42,467 nt of DNA from Candidatus Binatia bacterium (GTDB lineage: Bacteria; Vulcanimicrobiota; Vulcanimicrobiia; Vulcanimicrobiales; Vulcanimicrobiaceae), in contig DATKMJ010000016.1 in NCBI GenBank assembly GCA_035541935.1, forward strand, positions 1 through 42,467, in the 5' to 3' direction. The notes below the pieces were generated by a model that did no database searches, was not told the origin of the DNA, and saw only the letters and a program-made list of their open reading frames with translations. Made by a program: the position numbers and the translations under genes. Positions 1 through 7,972 of this stretch are shown here, in pieces (position 1 is the stretch's first letter; each line of letters starts with the position of its first letter).

Positions 1-41
1 ATTCACATCCTCAATCCAAAGCCGAAGACGCCCGTAGGTGC

Positions 42-707
42 GTGACGCTGAAACCAGCGCGACTGCTCGACTTGGGTTTGCGCCCCTATCGCGAGGTCTG
101 GGAGTTGCAGCACCGCGTGCACGAAGCCGTGCGCCTCGGGCACGAACCGGACACGTGGATCGCCGTCGAGCATCCGCCGGTCGTAACGATGGGCCGTCAG
201 GCGAAAGACGAGAACGTCCGCTTATCGCGGGATGAACTCGAGCGGCTCGGCGTCGATCTCGTCGCGATCGAGCGGGGCGGCGACGTCACCTATCACGGAC
301 CCGGGCAACTCGTCGTCTATCCGATCCTGCGGCTCGAGCGCTTTCGCGCGGTCGTTCCGCTCGTGCGCGCGCTCGAAGGCGCGGTCATCGAGACCTGCGC
401 GCGCTTCGGCGTCGCCACGGAGCGTTGGGACGCGCACGCCGGCGTCTGGGCGGGGCGCAACCAGATCTGCGCGATCGGACTTGCAATTCGAAAGATGGCA
501 TCGCTGCACGGGATCGCGCTCAACGTCTGCACGAACCTCGATTACGATCGCTTGATCGCGCCGTGCGGCCTCGCCGATCGCGGGATCACGTCGCTGAGCG
601 CGGAGACGGGGCGCGCGATTACCGTCGCCGAGGCGAAGCGCGCGCTCGTCGAGGAGCTGGCGCGAAGCTTCGACGTCGCGTTCGAAGAGACGCGGCTGGT
701 GGCGTGA
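42..707 (+). CDS. lipB: Octanoyltransferase LipB (lipoate biosynthesis)
   Basis: LipB transfers the octanoyl group from octanoyl-ACP to lipoyl-dependent proteins in the cytoplasm. The 221-residue product is of usual length and carries the family signatures RGGDVTYHGPGQLV (residues 78-91), SLHGIALNV (154-162) and APCGLADRGITS (173-184), with catalytic Cys175. Odd point: aligned by eye to E. coli KKICSLG, the catalytic Lys falls on Gln141 in NQICAIG. The start is GTG at 42. The frame stays open upstream to the window edge, so a longer start cannot be excluded, but the homologous part begins at about residue 5. The stop overlaps the lipA ATG by one base (TGATG), so the two genes are almost surely co-transcribed and translationally coupled. 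Confidence 0.93.
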   Translation: MTLKPARLLDLGLRPYREVWELQHRVHEAVRLGHEPDTWIAVEHPPVVTMGRQAKDENVRLSRDELERLGVDLVAIERGGDVTYHGPGQLVVYPILRLERFRAVVPLVRALEGAVIETCARFGVATERWDAHAGVWAGRNQICAIGLAIRKMASLHGIALNVCTNLDYDRLIAPCGLADRGITSLSAETGRAITVAEAKRALVEELARSFDVAFEETRLVA

Positions 708-1624
708 TGATCGAAGTTGATTTGATTGCGCGACCCTTCGACACGCCCGCTACGCGGGCTACTCAGGGTGACACTGGGGGGAGAAAGCCGCCGTGGCTGC
801 GCGTCTCGCTGCCGAGCGGCGACGAGTACGAACGCGTGAAGGCCGAGGTCAACGCGTTGGGGCTCCACACCGTCTGCAGAGAGGCGGCCTGCCCGAATCT
901 CGCCGAGTGCTGGGGTCTGGGCACGGCGACGATCATGATTCTCGGCGACCTCTGCACGCGCGGCTGCCGCTTCTGCAACGTCAAGACCGGCAATCCGCGC
1001 GGCGAGATAGATTGGCTCGAGCCGCAGCGCGTGGCGGAAGCCGTGCGCGAGCTCGGCTGGAAGTATCTCGTTCTCACGGCGGTGGATCGCGACGATCTGC
1101 CCGACGGCGGCGCCCTGATCTTTGCGAATACCGTGCGCGCGATTCGCGAGCGCGCGCCCGGAGCGCGCGTCGAGATCCTCAGCGGCGATTATCGCGGCGA
1201 TCTCCGCGCCGTGGACATCGTCGTGGACGCCAAGCCCGACGTCTTCGCGCACAATTTGGAGACCGTGCGGCGCCTGACGCCCTCCGTGCGCGACAAGCGC
1301 GCGAAGTACGACCAATCGCTGGCGGTGCTCGCGCACGCGAAGCGGCGCGCCCCGCAGCGTTACACGAAGACCTCGATCATGCTCGGGCTCGGCGAGACGC
1401 AGGACGAGATCGAGAGCGCGATGGACGATGCGCGCGCCGTCGGCGTGGACATCTTCACGATGGGGCAGTACCTGCAGCCGAGCAAGAAGCATCTGCCGGT
1501 CGTCGAGTTCCTCAGCCCGGGCGAGTTCGAGCGTCTCGGCGCGATCGCGAAGCGCAGGGGCTTCCACCAGGTCGTCTCGAGCCCGCTCTCGCGCAGCTCC
1601 TACCACGCGGAGCAGGCGTTTTAA
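707..1624 (+). CDS. lipA: Lipoyl synthase LipA (radical SAM)
   Basis: LipA inserts two sulfurs into the protein-bound octanoyl chain made by LipB. The 305-residue product has the auxiliary-cluster cysteines C57, C62 and C68 in the CREAACPNLAEC segment, the radical-SAM triad CTRGCRFC (C83, C87, C90), and the C-terminal RSSYHA motif whose Ser ligates the auxiliary cluster. Clear homology starts at KPPWLRV (about residue 27). The preceding part, residues about 10-23, is encoded by a copy of a dispersed palindromic repeat (734-774) kept in frame. The start at ATG 707 fits the overlap with lipB; an in-frame TTG lies at 722. A strong hairpin follows the stop codon. Confidence 0.96.
   Translation: MIEVDLIARPFDTPATRATQGDTGGRKPPWLRVSLPSGDEYERVKAEVNALGLHTVCREAACPNLAECWGLGTATIMILGDLCTRGCRFCNVKTGNPRGEIDWLEPQRVAEAVRELGWKYLVLTAVDRDDLPDGGALIFANTVRAIRERAPGARVEILSGDYRGDLRAVDIVVDAKPDVFAHNLETVRRLTPSVRDKRAKYDQSLAVLAHAKRRAPQRYTKTSIMLGLGETQDEIESAMDDARAVGVDIFTMGQYLQPSKKHLPVVEFLSPGEFERLGAIAKRRGFHQVVSSPLSRSSYHAEQAF
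734..774 (+). repeat. Dispersed palindromic repeat inside the lipA N-terminus
   Basis: The 41-bp stretch begins CCCTTCGAC and ends CTCAGGGTGACAC, the same ends as the repeat units at 42319-42467. Between them is a perfect inverted repeat, GCCCGC (745-750), TAC, GCGGGC (754-759), with outer complementary CCCT (734-737) and AGGG (765-768). It is read through by lipA in frame and encodes a Pro/Thr/Asp-rich segment. It looks like an intergenic repeat that inserted at, or was captured by, the 5' end of the gene. Confidence 0.75.
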
Positions 1625-1634
1625 TCTCTTCGCC

Positions 1635-1666
1635 GCGCCGAAAATCGGCGCAACCGCCGGTACCGG
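1635..1666 (+). terminator. Hairpins after lipA, possible weak terminator or processing site
   Basis: A perfect 7-bp stem GCGCCGA (1635-1641), loop AAA, TCGGCGC (1645-1651) begins ten bases after the lipA stop. It is followed by the perfect 10-bp palindrome CCGGTACCGG (1657-1666). There is no clear T-tract, so intrinsic termination is doubtful. Attenuation or mRNA processing between lipA and the RND gene is an alternative. Confidence 0.4.
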
Positions 1667-1687
1667 GTCCTTGTTGGTAGGGCTAAC

Positions 1688-4600
1688 GTGACGAAGGTAT
1701 TCCTCACCAGGCCCGTCCTCGCGGCGGTCTGCTCCCTGCTTATCCTCATCTCGGGCCTCGTCGTGCTGCCGGCGATGGCGGTCTCGCAGTATCCGCAGAT
1801 CGCGCCGCCGGTCGTCACGATCACCGCCGTCTACACGGGCGCCAGCCCGCAGGCGGTCGAGGCTCAGGTGACGACGCCGCTCGAACAGGCGGTCAACACC
1901 GTTCAGGGGCTGCGTTATCTCAGCTCGACGAGCGCCCAGGGGCTCTCGACGATCACCTGCACGTTCAATCTCGGGGTCAATCTCGACATCGCGGCCGCCG
2001 ACGTGCAGAACTCCGTTCAATCCTCGCTCGGTCAGCTTCCGGCGACGGTCCAACAGGTCGGCATTCAGGTCGCGAAAAGCTCGAACAACTGGGTGCTCGG
2101 CGTCTCGCTGACCTCCGATCGCAAGAGCCTCGACACGCTGACGATGAGCAACTACGCGCAGCTCAACGTCAGCAACAACCTCAGCCGCGTCCCCGGCGTC
2201 TCGCAGGTCATCATCTTCGGCCAGCGCCAGTACGCGATGCGCGTCTGGCTCAATCCGATCAAGCTGCAGCAGCAGGGCCTCGACGCTACCGACGTCGTCA
2301 CCGCGCTGCAGGAGCAGAACGCGGCCGTCGCGGCCGGAAGCATCGGCGCGCCGCCGTCGCCGAAGAATCAGCCCTACACCTATACGGTCAACGCGCTGAC
2401 GCAGCTCTCGGATCCGAAAGAGTTCGCGAATATCATCCTGCGGGCGAATCCGAACGGTGGGTACGTCAAGCTCGGCGACGTCGCGCGAATCGAGCTCGGC
2501 GCCCAGAGCTACACGACCGACCTGCGCTTCGACGGAAGCGATCGCGTCGTCGGATTGGGCGTCCAGCAGTATCCCAACGCGAACGCCATCGACGTCGCGC
2601 GGCGCGTCGTGGACGAGATGAACCAGCTCGCGCCGCAGTTCCCGACGGGCATGCATTGGACGGTCGCCTTCGACGTCACGACCTACGTCAACGAATCCAT
2701 CAAGGAAGTCGTCCTAACGCTGTTGCTCTCGATCGCGCTCGTCATCGGCGTCATCTACCTCTTCTTGCAGCATCCAAAATCCACGCTCATTCCGGCGGCG
2801 ACGATCCCGGTCTCGCTCATCGGCACCTTCTTCGTGATGCAGATGTTCGGCTTCACGATCAACACGATCACGCTCTTCGGCTTGACGCTGGCGACCGGTC
2901 TCGTCGTAGACGACGCCATCGTCGTGATTGAGAACATCGCCCGTCACATGGAGATGAACAAGGGCAAGCAGAGCGGCATCGCGAGCGCCGCCGAGGCGAT
3001 GCGCGAGATTCAGAGCGCCGTCGTGGCGTCGTCGCTCGTGCTGCTCGCCGTCTTCATCCCCGTCGGATTCCTTCCGGGCACGACGGGGCAGATCTACAAG
3101 CAGTTCGCGCTGACGATCGCGGCTTCGATCACGATCTCGCTCTTTCAGGCGCTCACGCTCGCGCCGGTGCTCTCGGCGCGGCTGCTCTCCGGCGAGTACG
3201 AATCGAAGGCGCGCTTCTTCCGGGCTTTCAACGAGGGGTTCAAGCGCTTCCGCGACTGGTACGGTCGCGAGTTGCCGCAGATGTTCCGCAACCGCTGGCC
3301 GATCGCCGCGGTCTTCGCCGGCGCTCTGCTGCTGACGATCTTTCTCGCCGGAAAGACGCCGCAAGGCTTCCTGCCCGACGAGGATCTCGGTTACTTCATC
3401 GTTCTCGTGCAAACGCCCGAGGGAACGTCGCTCGACGGCGAGCAGCGGATCGCGAAGAAAGCAGAGGCGATCATTCGCGCGCAGCCGGAGATCAAGCATC
3501 TCTTCGATATCGGCGGCTTCGGCTTCTCGGGCTCGGCGCCGAACCGCGGCATCATGTTCGCGCTGCTCAACCCGTGGGGAGAGCGCACGACGCCGCCGTG
3601 GTGTCAACTGATCTTCCTCTTCGCCCATCCCGACGCGTGCACTCCGCACTCCGCGTTCGCGGTCGAGCAGCGCTTAAACTACGCCTTCTACACGCAGGTT
3701 CCCGAGGCGCAGATCTTCGCGTTCAATCCGCCCGCGATCAACGGGGTCGGCAACTTCGGCGGCTTCCAGTTCGAGCTCGAAGACCGGGGCAACGTCGGTC
3801 TCGACAATCTAATGAACACCGCGTATGCGATCATGGGCGCCGCGGCAAAGGATCCGCGCCTGCAGAACGTCTTCACGCAGTTCCGCATCAACTCGCCGCA
3901 GATCGAATCCACGATCGACCGGGACAAGGCGAAGTCCATCGGCGTCTCGCTGCAAGACATCTTCACGACGATGGAGGTAGACCTCGGCTCCCTCTACGTG
4001 AACAACTTCACCTATCTGAACCGATCGTGGCAGGTCGACGTGCAGGCGGACGCGCCCTACCGAAACAGCGTCGCATCGCTCGGCAACCTCTACGTGCACT
4101 CGAACTCCGCGCCCGGCACGGCGGTCGTGCCGAACGCGATCGCGACGGCGTTGCCGGGCGCCGCGGCGAGCGCCTCGACCGCGACCGGCGGCGTGATGAC
4201 CCCGCTCTCGTCGCTGATGCAGATCCACATGGCGCTCGGCCCGCCGGTCATCTCGCACTACAATCTCTACCGCAACATCGAGCTGAGCGGCTCCAACTCG
4301 CCGGGCACGAGCACCGGCACCGCGATCACCGCGATGCAGCAGATCGCCTCGCAGGTGATGCCGAAGGGCGTCTCGTTCGAATGGACGGGCTTGCAGCTCG
4401 ATCAGATCGCGGCCGGACCGCTGACGATCGAGATCTTCATCCTCTCGCTCGTCTTCGTCTTCTTCGTGCTCTCGGCGCAGTACGAGAGCTACATCGATCC
4501 GCTCATCGTGCTGCTCGCGGTGCCGACCGCGCTGCTCGGCGCGCTGCTCTTCATCAACCTTCGCCACCTCCCGATTCCGTTTCTCTTCGATCCGACGCTA

Positions 4601-5014
4601 TCGCAGGACGTCTACGCGCAGGTGGGTTACGTCATGCTCATCGGCTTGGCGAGCAAGAGCGCGATTCTGATCGTCGAATTCGCAAACCAGCAGCTGCGCG
4701 ACGGCGCGACGATCGTGCAGGCGGCGATGCGCGCGGCGCAGACCCGCTTGCGTCCGATCCTCATGACGTCCATCGCATTCGTGATCGCGGTCATCCCGCT
4801 CGTCTTTGCCTCGGGCGCCGGCGAAGCGGCGCGTCACTCGCTTGGCACGGTCGTCTTCGGCGGCATGCTGATGTCCACGGTGCTCAATCTCGGTATCACG
4901 CCGGTGCTCTACGTCATCATCAAGTCGTTCGAGCTGCGCGGGCAGACGCCGGGCAGCGACGGTCAAGCGCACGGAGAGATTAGCGACGAATCGCCGGCGC
5001 CGGCGAGCGTGTAG
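1688..5014 (+). CDS. HAE1-family RND efflux permease (AcrB-like)
   Basis: This is a proton-driven inner-membrane exporter of hydrophobic or amphiphilic compounds. The 1108-residue protein has the RND layout: a first TM helix (about 9-30), a large periplasmic loop with SQYPQIAPP near its start, TM helices 2-6 (about 337-500) with the proton-relay motif GLVVDDAIVVIENIARH, a second loop, and a C-terminal helix bundle including GYVMLIGLASKSAILIVEFAN. Two unusual insertions stand out: about residues 633-654 with two Cys (PPWCQ and DACTP), and an Ala/Ser/Thr-rich one at about 804-838. The start is GTG 1688. No membrane-fusion protein or TolC gene is adjacent; secreted and lipoprotein genes follow on the same strand. 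Substrate unknown. Confidence 0.93.
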   Translation: MTKVFLTRPVLAAVCSLLILISGLVVLPAMAVSQYPQIAPPVVTITAVYTGASPQAVEAQVTTPLEQAVNTVQGLRYLSSTSAQGLSTITCTFNLGVNLDIAAADVQNSVQSSLGQLPATVQQVGIQVAKSSNNWVLGVSLTSDRKSLDTLTMSNYAQLNVSNNLSRVPGVSQVIIFGQRQYAMRVWLNPIKLQQQGLDATDVVTALQEQNAAVAAGSIGAPPSPKNQPYTYTVNALTQLSDPKEFANIILRANPNGGYVKLGDVARIELGAQSYTTDLRFDGSDRVVGLGVQQYPNANAIDVARRVVDEMNQLAPQFPTGMHWTVAFDVTTYVNESIKEVVLTLLLSIALVIGVIYLFLQHPKSTLIPAATIPVSLIGTFFVMQMFGFTINTITLFGLTLATGLVVDDAIVVIENIARHMEMNKGKQSGIASAAEAMREIQSAVVASSLVLLAVFIPVGFLPGTTGQIYKQFALTIAASITISLFQALTLAPVLSARLLSGEYESKARFFRAFNEGFKRFRDWYGRELPQMFRNRWPIAAVFAGALLLTIFLAGKTPQGFLPDEDLGYFIVLVQTPEGTSLDGEQRIAKKAEAIIRAQPEIKHLFDIGGFGFSGSAPNRGIMFALLNPWGERTTPPWCQLIFLFAHPDACTPHSAFAVEQRLNYAFYTQVPEAQIFAFNPPAINGVGNFGGFQFELEDRGNVGLDNLMNTAYAIMGAAAKDPRLQNVFTQFRINSPQIESTIDRDKAKSIGVSLQDIFTTMEVDLGSLYVNNFTYLNRSWQVDVQADAPYRNSVASLGNLYVHSNSAPGTAVVPNAIATALPGAAASASTATGGVMTPLSSLMQIHMALGPPVISHYNLYRNIELSGSNSPGTSTGTAITAMQQIASQVMPKGVSFEWTGLQLDQIAAGPLTIEIFILSLVFVFFVLSAQYESYIDPLIVLLAVPTALLGALLFINLRHLPIPFLFDPTLSQDVYAQVGYVMLIGLASKSAILIVEFANQQLRDGATIVQAAMRAAQTRLRPILMTSIAFVIAVIPLVFASGAGEAARHSLGTVVFGGMLMSTVLNLGITPVLYVIIKSFELRGQTPGSDGQAHGEISDESPAPASV

Positions 5015-5051
5015 AAGGAACTCGATTCCGTTAAGGCAACCTCAGCGTAGG

Positions 5052-6272
5052 ATGCCTGACAGAAATAATAACCGTCGTTATCGCGCAATCGCAGCCGTAA
5101 CGGCGTTTTTCGTTGCAGCGTACGCGCTTCCGGCGGTTGCCGACGACGGCACCGGCGACGTCTTTCAGAAATCGATCGTTCCCGGTGCGAACGACGCGAT
5201 CAAAAGCGTGATGAGTCAACCGAAGGCGCCGAAGCAAGACTCGACGGTCGCGCAAGCGCCGCCGGTGAGCCAGCCGGCGATTCGAGGACCGAAAGTCGAG
5301 CTGCCCGGCGGACGCTGGACCTACATGGTCGACTTCTCGATGGCGACGCCGTCGGGCGACATCGGCGAGTACGGGAAACAGGGATGGCTGATGGGCGGCA
5401 TGGACGCATCGGTCTCGTACGGTTTCAATTGGTCGACGCGGCTTGCCGCGAGCATGTTCCAACTCCAGCACTGGCCGATGGGCTTTAACACCGGCACGAC
5501 GCCCGTCTATCTCGCCGGCTTCCAGAATCCCGTCGGGTGCGCCGATCTCACGGGCGGCAACGCGTGCGGCCCGGGCGCCGGGCGCAATCTCAACGTGCGA
5601 ACGAAGGATACGTTCGGCGTCTTCATGCTCGAGAAGATGTTCGTCATCAAGTCGGACAAGTTGCCCGGGCCCGTGCCGATCGTCGTCACGCCGACCTACG
5701 TCGTGCGCGGCGGGCAGATCGGCTTCACGCAGCACAACAACGACGTCGTGCCGTTCACTTACAACCTGCCCGACGGCCCGGTCGAGACGATTCCGGTGCG
5801 CACGGCGCAGTATTACGCGGTGGCGCTGACCTTCCCGTTCCTCAAGACGCCGAAGATGTTCGGCACGTTTACCATCGCGCCGCAGTGGCTCGTCCACACC
5901 GCCGGCGCGAACGTCGGGAACTCGATGCAGCTCCCGCAGGTGCTCTACCTCGAGTACACGCCGTTCCACGGAACGACGCTCTTCTTCGAGCCGCAGAGCG
6001 CGCGCGATTATCTGCCGACCGATCCATATCCCGAGCATCTCATCGCGTACTTCTTGGGCGCCTCGCAGCGCGTCTCGAAGTACGGCTTCGTCCAAGTCGT
6101 GCTCAACAGCGGCGGCCCGACGAACCTCGGACCCGACGGCGTGACCGGCATCAAATGCCTGACGGTCCAGCAGGCGATCAACAACGCCTGCGGCCTGGCG
6201 ATCGGCGGTCTCAAAGCGACGCAGTTGCAACTGCAGTTCGGCATCGGTTCGCCGAGCGTCTTCCCGTTATAG
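5052..6272 (+). CDS. Secreted, probably outer-membrane protein of unknown function
   Basis: I do not recognise a named family. The 406-residue protein starts with a basic stretch and a hydrophobic helix (residues 12-27), with a likely signal-peptidase site after ALPAVA (residue 30). A Gln/Pro/Ala-rich linker (about 45-85) leads to a body rich in aromatic and alternating polar/apolar segments such as WTYMVDFSMATPSGDIG and YAVALTFPFLKTPKMFGTF, which suggests amphipathic strands of a beta-barrel. Two Cys lie in the GCADLTGGNACG loop. It sits 37 nt after the RND permease and 16 nt before an SGNH lipoprotein, so a role at the outer membrane in the same export process is a reasonable inference only. 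Confidence 0.7.
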   Translation: MPDRNNNRRYRAIAAVTAFFVAAYALPAVADDGTGDVFQKSIVPGANDAIKSVMSQPKAPKQDSTVAQAPPVSQPAIRGPKVELPGGRWTYMVDFSMATPSGDIGEYGKQGWLMGGMDASVSYGFNWSTRLAASMFQLQHWPMGFNTGTTPVYLAGFQNPVGCADLTGGNACGPGAGRNLNVRTKDTFGVFMLEKMFVIKSDKLPGPVPIVVTPTYVVRGGQIGFTQHNNDVVPFTYNLPDGPVETIPVRTAQYYAVALTFPFLKTPKMFGTFTIAPQWLVHTAGANVGNSMQLPQVLYLEYTPFHGTTLFFEPQSARDYLPTDPYPEHLIAYFLGASQRVSKYGFVQVVLNSGGPTNLGPDGVTGIKCLTVQQAINNACGLAIGGLKATQLQLQFGIGSPSVFPL

Positions 6273-6288
6273 CGCCGGAGGCTGGAGC

Positions 6289-7926
6289 ATGAAACACGCA
6301 CTCGTCAAGACATCGCTCGCGCTGCTCGCTCTCTGCGCGCTCGCGGCATGCGGCGGAGGCGCCGGCGGCGGCGCAAACGCGATGCTGCCGAACCACGCGG
6401 GCGTCATCAAGCCGGCGGGGAGTTCGATCCTCACGAAGATCGTCGGCGTCGGCGATAGCCTGACCGCGGGATATCAGTCAAATGGGTTTCTCGGCGAGAC
6501 GGGATTCAAGAATCCCTACAATCCCGGCCACCAGGTCCCGCCCGGCCAAGCCAACGGCTGGTGGGCGCTGCTCGTCGAGCAAGCGTCGGGCGGATCGCTC
6601 GAGAGCGCGATCGACAACATGTACGACCCCTCGAAGAGTCCGCTGCCGTTGATCAAGGCGCCCGGTCTCGACAATCAGATCGTTCCGTACGCGTTCGGCT
6701 TCCCGATCGTGGAGCTCAAGAGCGGCGACATCTGCACGGACAACGGCGGGTTCAACGCGTCGGCCTATCTCTTGCGCGGATCGGCGAAGGTGCGCATGAA
6801 TCCGACCTCGACCGCGATCCGCAACTTGGGCGTTCCGGGCATCACGCTGCACGAGGCGGTCGTGCTCCATCAGCCGCAGACGACGACGTGCAAGCCGCTG
6901 CCGGGCATACCCGGCCTGCTCAGCACCGTCGTCGCCGAGGAGAGCGAGACGTTCTGGCCGGTGCTGCGCAACTTTACGAAAGTCCCGCGCCTCACCGACG
7001 TCAACGCCGCCGCGTCGCTCCATCCGACGCTCGCCACCGTCTGGCTCGGCGCCAACGACGTGCTCAAATACATGGGCAGCGGCGGGCGCTTCGTCGGCGG
7101 CGACCGGACGGCGGGTCAGGCGGAGAGCGACGTTCGCTCCGCAATCAACACGCTCGAGCACGCCGGCGCAGCCGTCGTCGTCATGAACCTGCCGAACATC
7201 GTCGAGACCGGCTTCTTCCAGCGCGTCACGATGCCGAAGAATCAGCACCAGTGCCGGATCCGAACCTACGCCGCCTGTTTGATGGCGCTCGACGGGCTGG
7301 ATTCGTTCGTCCCGGGCATCGCAAAGAAGTACGGTCTCGACACGCCGGGCGGCTGCGTTCCGGCATCGGTGACGAAACCGTGCGGCTATCTCACGCTGCC
7401 CGGCGTCGTCGAGATCATCCAGTACTTCAACGCCTACGGCGAGCCGCCGAACCTCGACTGCGCGACCCCTGCACCGCACTGCAAGGCCGTCGCGGGGAGC
7501 GGCCTGGGGATGAACTACATCACGCCGGAGTTCGCGGGCAAGGTACAGTCGCGCAACGATGCGATCAACCAGGGGATAGACGACGCCGCGTCGTCGGCGC
7601 ACGTGCCGCTCGTGGACGTCCACGCGATCTTCGTCGGACTGGCGAGCGGGAATCCCGCCAACCCATACTACCACCTCGCCGCCTCGATCAATCCCGGCGT
7701 CTGCTGCACGCTCGGCTATCTCTACGGCGTGCAGAGTTTCGACGGACTTCATCCGTCGAACACGGGCTACGCGTTGATTGCCTACGACGTCATCGCGACG
7801 ATCAATCAGGCGTACGGCACGCAGATCCCGGAGGTGGACCTGCAGGCCGCCTATAGCGGCACGCGCTGCTCGAACCCGAAGTACTGCTTCCCGGACCCGT
7901 ACGCACCGCCTAACGACATCCCGTAG
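6289..7926 (+). CDS. SGNH/GDSL-hydrolase-family lipoprotein
   Basis: This is a probable envelope esterase or lipase. The signal peptide ends in the lipobox LAAC with lipidated Cys21, followed by a Gly-rich tether. SGNH blocks are visible: VGVGDSLTAGY with nucleophile Ser57 (block I), LGANDVLKY with Asn256 (block III), and DGLHPSNTGYALIAYDVI with Asp485 and His488 (block V). At 545 residues it is longer than typical SGNH enzymes, with large Cys-containing insertions suggesting disulfides outside the cytoplasm. The start is ATG 6289, preceded by GGAGG at good spacing. It lies between the secreted protein and the FUSC-family gene on the same strand. Substrate unknown; acyl-ester cleavage is family knowledge. 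Confidence 0.88.
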   Translation: MKHALVKTSLALLALCALAACGGGAGGGANAMLPNHAGVIKPAGSSILTKIVGVGDSLTAGYQSNGFLGETGFKNPYNPGHQVPPGQANGWWALLVEQASGGSLESAIDNMYDPSKSPLPLIKAPGLDNQIVPYAFGFPIVELKSGDICTDNGGFNASAYLLRGSAKVRMNPTSTAIRNLGVPGITLHEAVVLHQPQTTTCKPLPGIPGLLSTVVAEESETFWPVLRNFTKVPRLTDVNAAASLHPTLATVWLGANDVLKYMGSGGRFVGGDRTAGQAESDVRSAINTLEHAGAAVVVMNLPNIVETGFFQRVTMPKNQHQCRIRTYAACLMALDGLDSFVPGIAKKYGLDTPGGCVPASVTKPCGYLTLPGVVEIIQYFNAYGEPPNLDCATPAPHCKAVAGSGLGMNYITPEFAGKVQSRNDAINQGIDDAASSAHVPLVDVHAIFVGLASGNPANPYYHLAASINPGVCCTLGYLYGVQSFDGLHPSNTGYALIAYDVIATINQAYGTQIPEVDLQAAYSGTRCSNPKYCFPDPYAPPNDIP

Positions 7927-7972
7927 GCTCCGCGACCTCGCAGCGACGGTCGGAGCGTTCGACCGATCCGGC

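Noticed and set aside
542-2656. A 704-codon open frame on the minus strand
   Set aside because: It lies antisense to lipA and the RND gene. Its product is Arg/Asp/Glu-rich without motifs, typical of shadow frames in GC-rich DNA.
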